The notes beneath the pieces were generated by a model that was not told the origin of the DNA, ran no database searches, and saw nothing but the letters and a program-made list of their open reading frames with translations. A program made the translations under genes and the position numbers. DNA of 64,000 bases from Entophlyctis helioformis (taxonomy: Eukaryota; Chytridiomycota; Chytridiomycetes; Chytridiales; Chytriomycetaceae): contig JAHLKH010000016.1 in NCBI GenBank assembly GCA_025526915.1, positions 1 through 64,000 on the forward strand. The letters are read 5' to 3'. Below, piece after piece: positions 9,779-26,200 of this stretch (within the stretch, counting starts at the first letter, position 1; every line of letters begins with the position of its first letter).

Positions 9779-12700
9779 ATGATCACGGCGCTGGACGCAG
9801 AAGCGGCTGAGCAGCGCGAGCTTCAGCAGCAGCAGCACCGGGAGCAGAGCAGGGGCGACAGAGCACGCAGCAGCACAGGCAGCCCGGCCAGCAGCCGCAG
9901 TGGCAGCCACAGTGGTAGTGGCAGCAGCGAGCGGCCGGCCGGCTCGTCGCAGCAGCAGCAGCAGCCGTCGCAGCCAGCACGCCCAGCCGTCCGACTGTCC
10001 AGCAGCCAGGCAGCGGCCGACGACGAGCCAGCCGTGCCGCGCCTGGTGATCTCCAAGATTGTGCAGCACAACTTCAAGTCGTACGCTGGCAAGGTCGAGA
10101 TTGGGCCCTTCCACAAGGTGCGTGTCTGACGTCTTGCTGCCCCGCTGCTTGTCTGCTCGTCTGGCCGGGAGCTCACACGCCCACTCGCACTGCCGACAGT
10201 CGTTCACGTCTGTTGTTGGCCCAAACGGCTCGGGCAAGTCCAATGTCATCGACTCGCTGCTCTTTGTGTTTGGCTTCAAGGCCAAGAAGATGCGCCAGGG
10301 CAAGCTGTCGGATCTCATCCACAACTCGAGCGCATTCCCGGATCTCCACTCGTGCTCGGTCGAAGTCCATTTCCAAGAGATCATCGACTTGGTAGGCTCT
10401 GCTTGCCCTCCAACGTACGCTCGATGGTCTCGCAGCTGACAGGCATTGCGTGCACGCTCGGCGCCGGCCGACAGCCAGGCCCTGATGCGTTCCAAGTTGT
10501 GCCCAACTCGCAGCTGACCGTGTCCCGCTCAGTCGAACGTTCGCACGGCGAAAAGAAGACCGAGAAGAGCTACTATTCCATCAACGGCCGCATGAGCAAC
10601 TACACTGAAGTCACGCAGCTGCTCAAGGGCAAGGGAATTGATTTGGACCACAAGCGTTTCCTCATCCTCCAGGTCAGCTAGCTCTCGACAACGTGACGCC
10701 CATGCCCTATCCCTCATTCATGCATGCGTTGTGCTGATACGCTGCTTTCAATTCGCTGCAAAGGGCGAGGTCGAGTCGATTGCGCTTATGAAGCCCAAGG
10801 CCCAGACCGAGCATGAAGACGGTCTCCTCGAGTACCTTGAAGACATTATCGGCACAACGCACTACAAGGAGGCGATTGAAGAGGCTGGCAAGCAGCTCGA
10901 AGAATGTAGCCAAGAACGCGAAGAGAAGCTGCAGCGACTCAAGATCATCCAGAACGAAAAGGCGGCGCTCGAAGAAAAGAAGCAGGAGGCTCTCGAGTAC
11001 ATCGAGACTGAAAACCAGATTGCGTTTTACAGAAACCAGCTGCTGCTGCGCGATATTACAGTCGGCGAGAAGTCTGTATTGGAAATGGAGGCTGAGCTGG
11101 TGAGATTATGTGTACATTCTGCCTGTTCATCTGCGCAATGTCCGGCACTGATGCATGAATGTGCAGGCGGCTGTCAAGAAGGCGCGTCAGGATGAAGACA
11201 AGGCATTTGAAGCGCAGACATCCGAGGTCGAGGCTTTGGAAAAGTCGTTCAAGCAGTGCCAAGCAGAATGCAAGGTACGCGTGCTGATGGCTGCCAGACG
11301 AGTGCAACGTCACTGATACTGGTTGCGATGGCTGCTTAGCAACTGGAAATGGAGGCCAAGGATGCCAAGGCGGACTTGCAAAAGTTTGACCGCGCAGAAA
11401 TCGAGATGAAGGAAAAGGAAAAGTACCAGAGGCTTAAACTCAAAAAGGTTGCAAAGGCACTTGAGCAGGTCAGTGAATCCTTGCCGGATAGGCTATGTCC
11501 AGGAGGCTGGCACGCTAACGTTGATGGCTTTGGCAGGACAAGCACAAGATGTCCGAGGACGAGACGTGGATCAGCAATTTTGCCGCTGACGTGCAGAAAG
11601 CAGAGACAGAGCTGCAAGGCCTCGAGTCGCGCCTGGAGGCGGAGCAAGCCGAGCTGGAAACCATTCGTCAGAGCCTGCAAGGTCTGTTAGCTTTGCTGCA
11701 GCAATGCTGCCAAAAGTGAGCAGAACACTCACTCGCATATGCATACAATGGCACTGCATCAATCAGGCAAAACGGAGGTGTTCCAGCAACAAATTGAGGA
11801 GCAGCAGCATCTCCTTGCTCCTTGGACCGAGAAGATCAATGCGACACGAACGCAGATCAACGTGGCGCGTGCAGAACTGGAGCTTCTTGCGAGCAAAATG
11901 AGCGAGGGCAAGCGTGTCTTTGAGGCAGCTCAGGCAGCCGTCTCTGGCTTGCAGCAGACGCTCGGCTCAAAGCAGAGCGAGGTGCGCGACATTCAGCAGC
12001 ATGCTGCCGTTGCCCAGGCGAATGCAGCAGCGAGCGAGGCCAAGTTGGAGCGTGCCCGTATGGACCACGATGCTGCCAAGGCTGCTCTTGATGCTGCGCG
12101 GCAAAAGTATGACGAGATGGGCCGTGCACTGCAGGCGCTGCAAACACGCGGCAAGATCCATTCCAGTCTGATGCACGAGACAAGCAGTGGACGGATTCCT
12201 GGAATTTGTGTAAGCCGATGCGCATTGCAAGCTGATTTGTCTGCGTCACCTCACAACGCAATGCCATGCCATTCTGCGTTTTACAGGGCCGTCTGGGAGA
12301 TTTGGGTATCATAGACGACAAGTACGATGTCGCAATCACAACGGCATGCGGCGCACTCGACTCGATTCTCGTCGAGACCGTCGAGACTGCCCAGCAGTGC
12401 ATCGATCACTTGCGCAAAAACAACCTCGGCAAAGCTACATTCATTTGTCTCAACAAACTGCGCTCGGAGAACATGTCGCGTATCCGCACACCAGAAAACG
12501 TGCCGCGTCTCTTTGACCTCGTCAAGCCTGCCGAGGACCGGTTTGCGCCTGCCTTTTACCAGGCTCTGACCGACACGCTGGTGGCTGAGAACATGGAGCA
12601 AGCCAACAGGATCGCGTATGGAAAGCAGCGATTCCGTGTTGTGACGCTCCAGGGCCAGCTGGTTGACAAATCGGGTACCATGACGGGCGGCGGATCCAGA

Positions 12701-14627
12701 CCACAGCGTGGAGGCATGTCGTCCAAGTTTGCACGTGCTGATGCAAAGGAGGTGTCGCCGGCCAAGTTGGAAGAGTGCAAACACGCCCGCGATGCTGCTG
12801 CAGACGCTGTGCACAACGCCTCGGTGCTCGTGGCCAAGCTTGAGAGACAGCTGGCAGATGACCAGCGCGCTGTACAGGAGCTCGAAGTTCTGCAGTCCAA
12901 GCTGGCTATTGATGTCGGATCGCTCAAGAGCCAGTACGCTGATGCGGAGGAGCATTTTGATTCATCAAAGTAGGTCATCGCTAGGCCGTCTGGCTTTGAT
13001 GATTGCAGATGCTGACGTCTCACAAACGTCGTTATTGCTGACTGATTTGCAGGAACATCCAAGGCCCAGATCCGGCCGATGCCAAGCGTGCAGACGAGCT
13101 TGAGAGGCTGCTAGAGAAACTCGAGCCTGTTCTTGGCAAGCAAGAGGCAGCCGCCGCCGCCATCCAAGCCAAGATTGCTGCGTTGCAGGAGAAGATTCTC
13201 GAAATCGGCGGTGTCAAGCTGCGCAGCCAGAATGCCAAGGTGGACGGCATCAAGGAACAGATCCACGACATGCACGCCAAGGTCACTCGCTTGCGCGCCG
13301 AGAAACGTACTCGCGAGGTATCGCTCGGCAAGATGGCCAAGAGCATCGCCAGACTCGAGGTCGAGACGGCCGAAATCCACGAGGCGCTGGAGCAACTGCA
13401 GACGGTGTTTGAAACCCAGTCGCAGGCGGCGTCCACGGTAAGGAAGCGAGTCAAGGAGGCACAGGCGTTCTTGGACAGCAAGCAGGAGGAGTTTGAGAAG
13501 ATGAAGGCCACGCGCGATGAGCAGTCTGCCGCGCTCAACTCGAGCCGCAGCAAGCAGCTGGAGCTCAAGACGCGGCAGGCTGAGCTTGGCCAGAAAGTTT
13601 CTGCGCGCCAGCGGCACATCAGAGCTGCCAAGGACAGTCTGGCCAAGCTGCAGCTGCAGCTGACGGGACTCGAGGGTCCCGACGACCTTACCCAGCTGCC
13701 CGTGTATACGCCGGAAGAGCTTGACGAGCTGGATTTCGAGCAAGGGGCCGCCGAGCTGTCTGCTCTCGAGTCGCACCTCAAAAAGCTGCGACCCAACATG
13801 GGCGTCATCAACGAGTTCCGGCAGAAGATGGAGCTGTACATGAGCCGCACGGCCGACCTCACGGCGATCACGGAGAAGCGCGACGAGATCAAGGAGCGCT
13901 TTGACGAGCTGCGCAAGAACAGGCTCCGGGAGTTCATGGCCGGGTTCACGGCCATCTCGCTCAAGCTCAAGGAGATGTACCAGCTCATCACCATGGGCGG
14001 CAATGCAGAGCTTGAACTCGTTGACAGTCTGGATCCGTTCTCTGAAGGCGTGCTGTTCTCTGTGATGCCGCCCAAGAAGAGCTGGAAGAACATTGCCAAT
14101 CTGTCTGGCGGCGAGAAGGTGAGATCTCTGCATGCCGGCAATGCGAAAGGCGACACGCCTCGGGTCGGGTGCACCACTGACACAGCGTGTTCGTGTGTTG
14201 TCAGACGCTCAGCTCGCTCGCGCTGGTGTTTGCGCTGCACCATTTCAAGCCAACGCCGCTGTACGTCATGGACGAGATTGACGCGGCACTCGACTACCGC
14301 AACGTGTCCATTGTGGCCAACTACATCAAGCAGCGCACCAAGAACGCGCAGTTTGTGATTATCAGTCTGCGCAACAACATGTTTGAGCTTGCGGATCGGC
14401 TTGTAGGCGTGTACAAGGTGAGCCTGTTTGCTCTTGTGTGTGTCTGTGTGTGTCTGTGTGTCTATGGCTGACTAGCTGACTGGCTGGCTGGCTGGCGGCG
14501 ACAGACCAACGATGCGTCCAAGAGCGTGACGATCGACCCGCGCGGCATCCAGCTGCATGCTGTGTCTGCCACACAAGCACCAACAGCCCGCCCCCCGCCC
14601 CGCGCTGTGCCGCTGTCGCAGGCATAG
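9779..14627 (+). CDS. SMC4: Condensin subunit SMC4
   Basis: SMC4 pairs with SMC2 as the ATPase core of condensin in mitotic chromosome compaction. Twelve exons join in frame to 1,324 aa: 9779-10117, 10200-10391, 10475-10672, 10764-11099, 11167-11274, 11340-11468, 11537-11681, 11767-12209, 12287-12969, 13053-14118, 14205-14417 and 14505-14627. The first 95 residues are Ser/Gln-rich. Walker A is GPNGSGKSN; the SMC4-typical RFLILQGEVE segment follows. Long coiled coils surround a hinge beginning GRLGDLGIIDDKYDVAIT. The C-terminal head has the signature LSGGEK and Walker B YVMDEIDAALD. All motifs are intact. Its product acts in the nucleus with the other chromosome-biology genes nearby only by proximity; no operon is implied. 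Confidence 0.97.
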
Positions 14628-14673
14628 CATCCCACTCCTGTCTCCGCTGGCCCACCGCATGTGCACCGTCTGA

Positions 14674-17600
14674 ATGAAGTCAACCTTCCACCTGCGCGAG
14701 CAACCGTTGAAGATCATGGACGTGAGGCGTCGGCAGCAGCAGCAGCAGCAGCAACACACACAACCGACCGGTGCCAGCACCAGCACCAGCACCGACACCG
14801 GCGCCAGCACCAAAGCAAGCAGCAGCCGCATGCCCAAGCCTCTTCCGGCGTCTCTGGCGCTCGAGCTGCAGCAGTGGGCACACTCGCTCGGCTTCGGCAT
14901 CGAGCCCAGCATCCTTCCGACTGCCCGCAACAGGCTCCTGGACAAGGACGCCGCCGAACAGTGCGTCCCGCCAGCAGCGCTCCCGCCCTCTGTCTCTCCT
15001 CTACTGGCACTGACGCCTGCTGACGCCCGTTGATGCCCGCTCTGGACCGCTGCCGACGCCAGGCTCTGCAAGCAGCAGCTCAACTCTGTGTGGTCGTTTC
15101 TCATCCGGCGCGTCCGGTCCAACCAGTTGCGTCCATCGCACCTTGTCCGTCTGTGCGTCCGTGCGTCTGTCCACTCACACTGGCCCGTCGCTTCTGCTCT
15201 CGCCACAGAGACGCCCAAGAGATCCGACTGCAGCTGCAACAGTACGTCGCACGGCGTGTGGCATGCGACGTGTGGCGCATACTTTACGGCCTTGAGTGTT
15301 GTTGGGCATGCTGACATGAGCGTGCGTGTAGGTTCCGAGCATTTGTTCAGCAAGACTCGTCAGGCAGGTTCGATCAGCATGCACACCTTTTTGAGGGTCT
15401 AGGCAGCACGGCTCGGGCAATCAGCAGCGAGCTGGCGCACGCTGAGATGCGTCGGGACGCTCTAGCGGCCGAGATCGAGGCCGAAGAACGCCTGCAACAG
15501 CAGCTCAAGACGCGTATAGACGAGATGGGTGAGGGAGAAGATGCGTTGTCTTGCGTTGCCGGATACATCTACACACGCGACTGATGACCAACTGGGGGCA
15601 TATGCTGTGGATTGCATGGGATTGCATGGGATTGGATCGGCCAGGCTTCCAGGTGTCACAGATGCGTGCCAAGGTGTCGGAGAAACAGCGGAAGCTGCTT
15701 GTGGTCGAAGCGCATGCGAGGCGGATCGTGGAGACGAGCGCGCTGCTGCTGGCTGACGAGGAAAGGCTTTCGACTGCGATGGCCGAGGATCGGGGCGCGT
15801 TGCTGAAACGGCGTAGTACGCTCTCTGGGATAGGAGTGCCGGCCGGAATGCCGAGCGACGAGGAGCAGCTTGTTGATGAGATTGGCCGGATGATCAAGGA
15901 ATCTGTCGAGTGTCCGGATGCAGAGCCAGTGTCAGACGAGCAGATGGCGATGTGCAGGTATTCTGCCACGTTTGGTCTGCTTGCTGAAGGATGAAGACAT
16001 CTCGCTGACAAGGCTGCACTGATCACAGGAACGTGCAATAGCTGTAGACCGAGGACGACTGGTCGCGCTCATGCACCGATCCGCAGAGTCACACACGACC
16101 ACTCTCGCCCGAGTGTTGGCCTCCGCCGACTCGTCACCCAAAGTCAATCCTGCCAGTTTGGTTGCTGTGCGTCTTTGCAGCGCGTTGCGAGTGTTCTGTG
16201 TGTGTACGCTGACTTGCACGTGCCTGGCAGAGGGTCGCGAAACGGCATGCGTTGCGGTTTGTGCGCGCCACGGCAGTCGAAGAGCAGAACAAGGAGATGG
16301 AGGCCGAAATTGCAGATGCCATCGATCGGCTTGCCGTTCGAGTCGAGCAGCTTGGTCTTGGCGGCCCACAGTCAAGTGTCATGCAAGTCTCTCGACACTC
16401 TTTTGCTGTCGGCTAGCCCTTTCAATTTCCGGCTGACTGGCTGGATTGTTCTTGTATTGGCTGCAGCGATCGTGTACTGCAGGTGGCGGATAGCGAGGCA
16501 ACGCAGGAAACACTGGAGCAAGCAGAAAACTATGCGCGGAGACTCCAGAGCCAGGTCGACGAGTTTCCGTCGCGTATGCCTGACGGCCGGCTTGCAGAGG
16601 AACACGAGCACGAGAGTATCTTGCAAGACCTGGTCGGTTACTTTCTTTGTACACGCCGCTCACTGTGTGTTGCGCTGATCCCGATTCTATGTGCAGATCA
16701 ACTGCCAGACAGTGTTGGATGGGCTCGTGTCGTCTGTGCAAGAACTGATCGAATCGGAACGAGCGACGCTTGCTGCGGTAATAGCCGCTGTCTCCCTGGC
16801 ACGCATGTAAAGCGCCGCCCATCTCACCTTGCGATGTGACAGAACACGGACACGTGTCGCGCAGTATCTGACGACCAGATTGCGCGCGAGCTCAGCCGTG
16901 CCATGACGACGCTGAAACAGTCTGGCACGCGGCTGCATGAAGGGTTCAAGCAAATGTCCATTGGCCGGGCCATGGCTACCACTGTTCTCGGGTAAGAGTC
17001 CGGCCGGCTGAGTGAGACACACGGTCGATGGTGTTGACATGGCCGGATGGACAGACGGCAGGTTCCTACCAACGACTGGCGGTGGGCAAACGACGAGCTT
17101 ATGTTGCGGCTACGCAAAGAGTCCATGTGCCGGATGTCCAATGTAAGAGCGCTGTTTATCCGCCGGAATGCATGCCGCAAGTGTTGCTGACCCTCTACAT
17201 GCTCAGTCATTTGACACTGTACTTGCCGAGCTGGCAAGACGAAGGAGCGAAGGTACGCATGCGATGCGTTGCATTGATCGGTGGTGCTGCGCTGCTGATT
17301 GGCGCATCTTACACGGCCTGCCAGTTGATGCCTACAAGGACATGTCCAAGCGGATGCTCAGGCTACGCCAGCAAGCTGAATCGTCCATCGCAACAGGGGC
17401 ACGGCAGGTTGAAGATGCACGCGAATCCGTCAAAGCTGTGTCGCAGGAATACAACAGCCGCATCATACCGCGGCTTCGTCATTGCATGGACCTTGTCGAG
17501 CAATCGCACCAGCTCCTGGGTTCCACCCGTGAGATTGTCAACGAATGGTGCGTGCCTCTGTCTGCCATGTTGTCACGACAGCCCAGCTGACCTGCCGACT

Positions 17601-17703
17601 GTGTGTCTGCAGGACCTGGTTTGTGCATAAACGCGACGATCCATTTGCGAGTGGTGGTGTACTGGAGACGTACCGGCCAGTGAGCCCCGACCTTGACGAC
17701 TAA
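14674..17703 (+). CDS. Coiled-coil protein, probable HAUS5-like augmin subunit
   Basis: Augmin branches microtubules by recruiting gamma-tubulin to spindle microtubules. Fourteen exons can be placed between 14674 and 17703, encoding about 668 aa, close to the size of animal HAUS5. The N-terminus has a small helical domain (LELQQWAHSLGF, then a segment resembling the HAUS5 'ADIWAYIIQHV' block: SVWSFLIRRVRS). The rest is long alpha-helical coiled coil, ending in a Trp-containing tail (VNEWTWFVHKR). The join between exon 5 and exon 6 is uncertain: the strong donor at 15958 with the acceptor before 16029 breaks the frame, whereas a weaker donor after 15974 with the acceptor before 16048 keeps it. 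The family call rests on architecture and two short similarities, so other coiled-coil families remain possible. It begins 47 bp after SMC4 ends. Confidence 0.5.
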
Positions 17704-17799
17704 TCCCTTGCTCAGGTCGCGCTATTACTTTGCCGACACTCTGCTACACGAAATATATTTTGCAGTTTGGATGCACCATCGCATGCTACGCCAACGCAT

Positions 17800-21948
<4,149 letters not shown>

Positions 21949-22005
21949 CGTCAAGTATGCAAACGTTGCAAATTCGTTACTTTGCCCTTTACCAGAAACT
22001 GCAAA

Positions 22006-22728
22006 ATGACTTCGGCGTTCAGCAGACTGTCGACCAAGTTCAGCTTCCCGGCAGAGCCGCTCTTCCCGCTCGCCATCATTGCGCTGGTGACGCTTGGCAC
22101 GGCAGCGGCCATCAAGGGCGTGCAGCGCTGGGAGAACGACGGCAAGGTGCGTGCCAGGCCTCTTGTCTCTCGTCTCACGCACGGACGCACGTTCTCTCTG
22201 CACCAGCAGCAACTAGCAGCAGCCAGCCAGCAGCCAGCAGCCAGCAGCCAGCAGCGACCAGATGCATCTTGTTGTGACGCCCGCAGCAACGCTTGCAGCA
22301 ACGCTTGCAGCAACGCTTGCAGAACGCTTGCAGCAACGCTTGCAGCAACGCTGCAAACGCTCGCAGTGTCGAGTGGGCAGCAAGGGGTGGTTGCAGTGAC
22401 ACTCCACAAGGCAGCGTTGGGGCAGCTGGCAGAGGCAGTCTGTGGGCTGGGCGAGGCTAAGCAAGGCCGGCGTGGCCCTGCTGGCTGGACGGCATTGGCT
22501 GGACGGTTCTAACGCTCATGCTCTGGCGACCACATTGGCTGCATCTACACTGGCTGACTGGCTGGCTTAACGGACGGACCGACTGACGGATGGACGTATA
22601 GCCCCGTCGCTGGAACGTGGATCGCTGGGACCGCCGCATGATGGAGCGAGACTCGCGCATGACGGGCAACGTCAACAGGCAGCAGGTGCGTGCGAGTGCC
22701 GAATGGCCGAATGCACGGAATGGTGCTT

Positions 22729-22765
<37 letters not shown>

Positions 22766-22876
22766 GATGCGCAGACTGGCTGACGCAGCTTGCCTTGAAT
22801 GCAACAGGCCGAGGTCGAGGCGCCCGTGCAGTTTACGCGCAACAGCGCCTGGGAGCTCGAGCCCCGCCTGATCTAG
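22006..22876 (+). CDS. NDUFA1: Complex I accessory subunit NDUFA1 (MWFE)
   Basis: Exons 22006-22146, 22602-22685 and 22808-22876 join to 97 aa. The protein has one N-terminal transmembrane helix (about residues 18-38, LFPLAIIALVTLGTAAAIKG) followed by a charged region with WDRRMMERDSRMTGN, the hallmark of the fungal NDUFA1 family (animals: LMERDRRISG). NDUFA1 sits in the membrane arm of NADH:ubiquinone oxidoreductase in the inner mitochondrial membrane. The start codon lies 57 bp from the divergent ARMH1-like start. Intron 1 is long (455 bp) and filled with tandem repeats. A polyadenylation-like AATAAA lies 109 bp after the stop. Confidence 0.85.
22283..22352. repeat. 12-bp tandem repeat in NDUFA1 intron 1
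   Basis: About six copies of a gcttgcagcaac unit, one of them missing bases, lie in the first intron. Confidence 0.9.
22731..22761. repeat. (CA)n microsatellite in NDUFA1 intron 2
   Basis: About fifteen CA dinucleotides lie between the exon 2 donor and the exon 3 acceptor. Confidence 0.95.
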
Positions 22877-22984
22877 GGGCCGCATCGCATACATGCATGC
22901 ATGCACTGGCTTGCGTGGCTGGCCTGCACTGGCTCGCTGGCTCTCGCTGGCTCGCTGGCTCGCTGGCTGGCTCTGCAGACGGAC

Positions 22985-22990
22985 AATAAA
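22985..22990 (+). promoter_or_regulatory. Polyadenylation-like signal downstream of NDUFA1
   Basis: AATAAA occurs 109 bp after the NDUFA1 stop, in the AT-richer spacer before the convergent Fanzor gene. Confidence 0.5.
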
Positions 22991-23244
22991 AACGTTCCTT
23001 CTGGCGAGGGGTGGGCAATAGGGCGAGGGAATGCCGGCAAACCGCGGGCAAATGGCCCGACATTCAAACAATTACCAAGCGTTTTGGAATTGGATTCGAC
23101 CCGAGAAGCGTCGAACGCAAGCAAGCACATCACACGAGGGAAGGTTCGAGTCAGCAACGAGCATGCGACGACAGGTGGGCGAGGCACACCAACCAGAGGC
23201 TTACCTTTCATTATTATTGAAATAATGATGTGATAAGTGACCCG
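22991..23244 (-). other. 3' flank of the Fanzor gene with potential hairpins
   Basis: This spacer separates NDUFA1 from the convergent Fanzor stop codon. Read on the minus strand it starts with a hairpin of nine pairs (one G-U) around a four-base loop at about 23209-23231, then a CGGGC/GCCCG stem near 23053-23067. Another six-pair stem, ATCGGG/CCCGAT, overlaps the last codons of the Fanzor frame near 23252-23270. In TnpB and Fanzor loci the guide RNA is made from the 3' end of the nuclease gene and its flank, so this is the place to look for one. No RNA family could be assigned from sequence alone. Confidence 0.35.
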
Positions 23245-26200
23245 TTAGGTCGATCGGGAGGTGCCCCGATTCAAAGTGTTGGTGGTTGTGCTGGAAGTCA
23301 GAGCACGTGGAGTGGCACTTGACTTGCTGGCACGCTGTCTGCGTGTTGGACGCTGCTGGTCGACAGGCGGATCCGGTGCTGGAGGCAGCTGGACGACAGG
23401 CGGATCCGGTGCTGGACGCCGCTTGATGGCACGTCTTGGGCGCTGCTGGTCGACCGTCGGATCTGGTTCTAGACGTCGCTTGATGGCGTGTCTAGAACGC
23501 TGCTGGACGACAGGCGGATCGACTGGCGTGTGCGTCAAGTAGAGCGGCCGGTGTCCAAAGAGCAGATGCTCCAGTGCAACCATCCCGATGTTGGTGGCTC
23601 CAAGCACGTCTCGGTGGTAGACGGTCTCGCAGTCTGTGCACTCGTAGCGTCGCAGGTTGGTGCGGTTCTCGTATGGGATCCGCTGCTTGCACTGCGGGCA
23701 CATCTGGCTGGTCAGGTTCTCGTTGCAGCGGTAGATCTGTGTGTGTGTGCATGATCGTGTGTCAGTTGGTGCACAGATGGATGGACAGCATGGCATCAGA
23801 CGCACATAGGCATATCCAGACGACCGCAGATGCCTGATGAGAAACTTCTCAAACACAGCGTGCCGGCCACCTTGGCCTGTAAAGTCGATGCCAAATGCCC
23901 AGACAACGGGAATGTCCTTCTCTGGGTTGCTGACAGGGAGGCCTTGAGATGCACAAGATGCGCGATATCTAGTGGTCGATCCTGCCAGCTTCATGATGCC
24001 CTCAAGAGCCTGTCCGCGATCAGACATGCGCTTGCAGCGCATGGCAAACCGCTTGTCCTTGACCTTCTGTGGAATGCCATGCCATGCCATGCCATCCAGT
24101 GCAATCAGCAGGCGATCAAGCAGTATGGCGGTCATGGCAATGGGCATCCAGAAACAGAGAAAACGTACCCGTGCATTCAGGAATGGCGTGCAGTACGCAT
24201 GGCAGCGCAGATCCCAAAAGGCTCTCTCGCCAGGCTTGATGTCTGGATCGGCATGCTTTGCTGTCTTGAATGCAATGGCCTCATGGACGTCGGTTGCCTT
24301 GGCATATCGATTGTTGAGCCTGGCACAAGAGGCAGGCACTGTGAGTTGATCTGGTCAAGAGTGCGCGTGGCAGAGTCATTGCATGCATACCACCGCTGAA
24401 GGTCACGCTCAGCATGAAATACGCCAGAGGAGAGCACGTAGTTGGCCTCGAGCGTGTATGTCTCCTCCTTGACATTGACAAGCATGCTGGACGCGCCAAA
24501 CAGGTACCTTTCGCCCCAATCAAAGCTGACAACGCGAACAAAGTCCTTGTCGGCGAGCAGCTTGTTGGCATCAGCAGCATCGGGCAGTCGCTGCGAGGCG
24601 TAAAAGTTGCACTTGACCTGTCATGCCATGGCATGAGTGAGGAATGTGCAATGCATGTGCACCAATGCGCGAGGTTGGCATGCAAGTGGCTTACAGGATT
24701 GGGCGTGTATGGCTTGGTGGCTGATGGGTCGCCTGGATTGGCGGCTGTGGATGGCATGTCAGTCGGTGTGGACAACAAGTGTGCGCCTGGATTGGCACAG
24801 CAACTCACATTCGCCATCCAAGCCATCATCCAAGTCATCGTCATCCAAGTCATCATCCAAGTCATCGTCAGAATCAGAGTCATCAGCATCCTCAACATGA
24901 CTGAACTGCTCGTCTGAAGTCGCCGCATTGGGACCTGCAGAGCAAGGCAGTGGTCAGAATCAATGCGTGCACCACAGCATCCAAGCATGGCACATACTGC
25001 GAGGTGACTTTGGACGGTTTGTGCGAAACTCCAGAACAGTTTGAAAGACACTCTTCCCGTCGGTCTTGATGCTGCCAAATCTGACCGACTTGGTTGGTAG
25101 CACTTGAGGAAGAGCATCAACCTTGGCCTTGATCAAGTCCGCCGACTGCTTGTCGTCCAGTTGAAGATTGTCAGCCTTGGCTTCTTGTGTCACATCAGGA
25201 GTTGCTCTGGCCTCTTCCACGGTGTCGGCTGGGTCAATCTGCAACTTGGCCTGTGCTGGCGTTTGATAGCGCCGTGTATCGGAGGCGAGTCCAGGGAGGA
25301 GGAGATCCATGACGCACAGCTCGTCACTTGAACTGAACGCCTTGTCGATGGCTTTGTTGCGCAACGCAAGCTCCGAGTCTTTCCAGTTAAGCTCTTTGAG
25401 AAGCCAGCCAGGCTCTTTGAGACGAGTGGATTGTTAGCATCAAATCATAAAAAGATGGCATAGACAGGCAGTGTGACTGACTTATGGCAGCAAGAAGCTC
25501 CAGTCTCAATGCTCGCAAGACAGGATCTTGTGACTTGCTGGTGCGATCCCTTTTCAGCCCCATAACCGCCCAGAAGAGGACGGTCTCGGTGATAAGAACA
25601 AAGGGATCACGACTTGCCGCTTGAGGACAGAGCTTGATGCTCTCTCTTCCAGCGAGATCGCGCAGCTGCTTGAAGCGTCCAACAGTCGACAGCGACATGT
25701 TGCGTATGATGGCCACAAGCTTGTGCAATGCTGGCGGGGTCACCACAGCGCTCTTTTTCCCTGCGGCGTCCTTGGCGGCCGGCTTCTTGCCGCGTGCCTT
25801 CTTCGCGCCGCTCTTGTCAGTGGCCGACGATGAGCCTGACTGGCCTCTCTTGTTGCTTGGCGCAGGAAGGGTGGTGTCAAGATCGGCCGACGATGGGTTT
25901 GGCGCTGCACTCTTGCGCCTTGCTCTCTTGGGTTTCGTTGGGCTTGACGCGGCGTCCTCAGTGCTTGACGCCGCACTCGTTTGTCTCCCTCTCTTGGCGG
26001 CCGATGGTCTTGGCGCGGTGTCCTTGGCAGCAGCAGCCTTGGCGGCATCGGCTTCCTTGAACAGGGATTGGACCAACTCTTTCGCCTGCTCACGAGACAT
26101 TCCGGGAGCAAGCTTGATGGCTGCACCAACCGCCAGGTCGAATTGACTTCCAATGTAGTGCCGCGCGAGTATGGTGCACACCTCTCTGGCGAGGTTGTTG

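Noticed and set aside
23245..24000. Bacterial IS605/IS607 TnpB contamination
   Set aside because: The gene has several spliceosomal introns, Lys-rich linkers and the composition of its neighbours, fitting a eukaryotic Fanzor.
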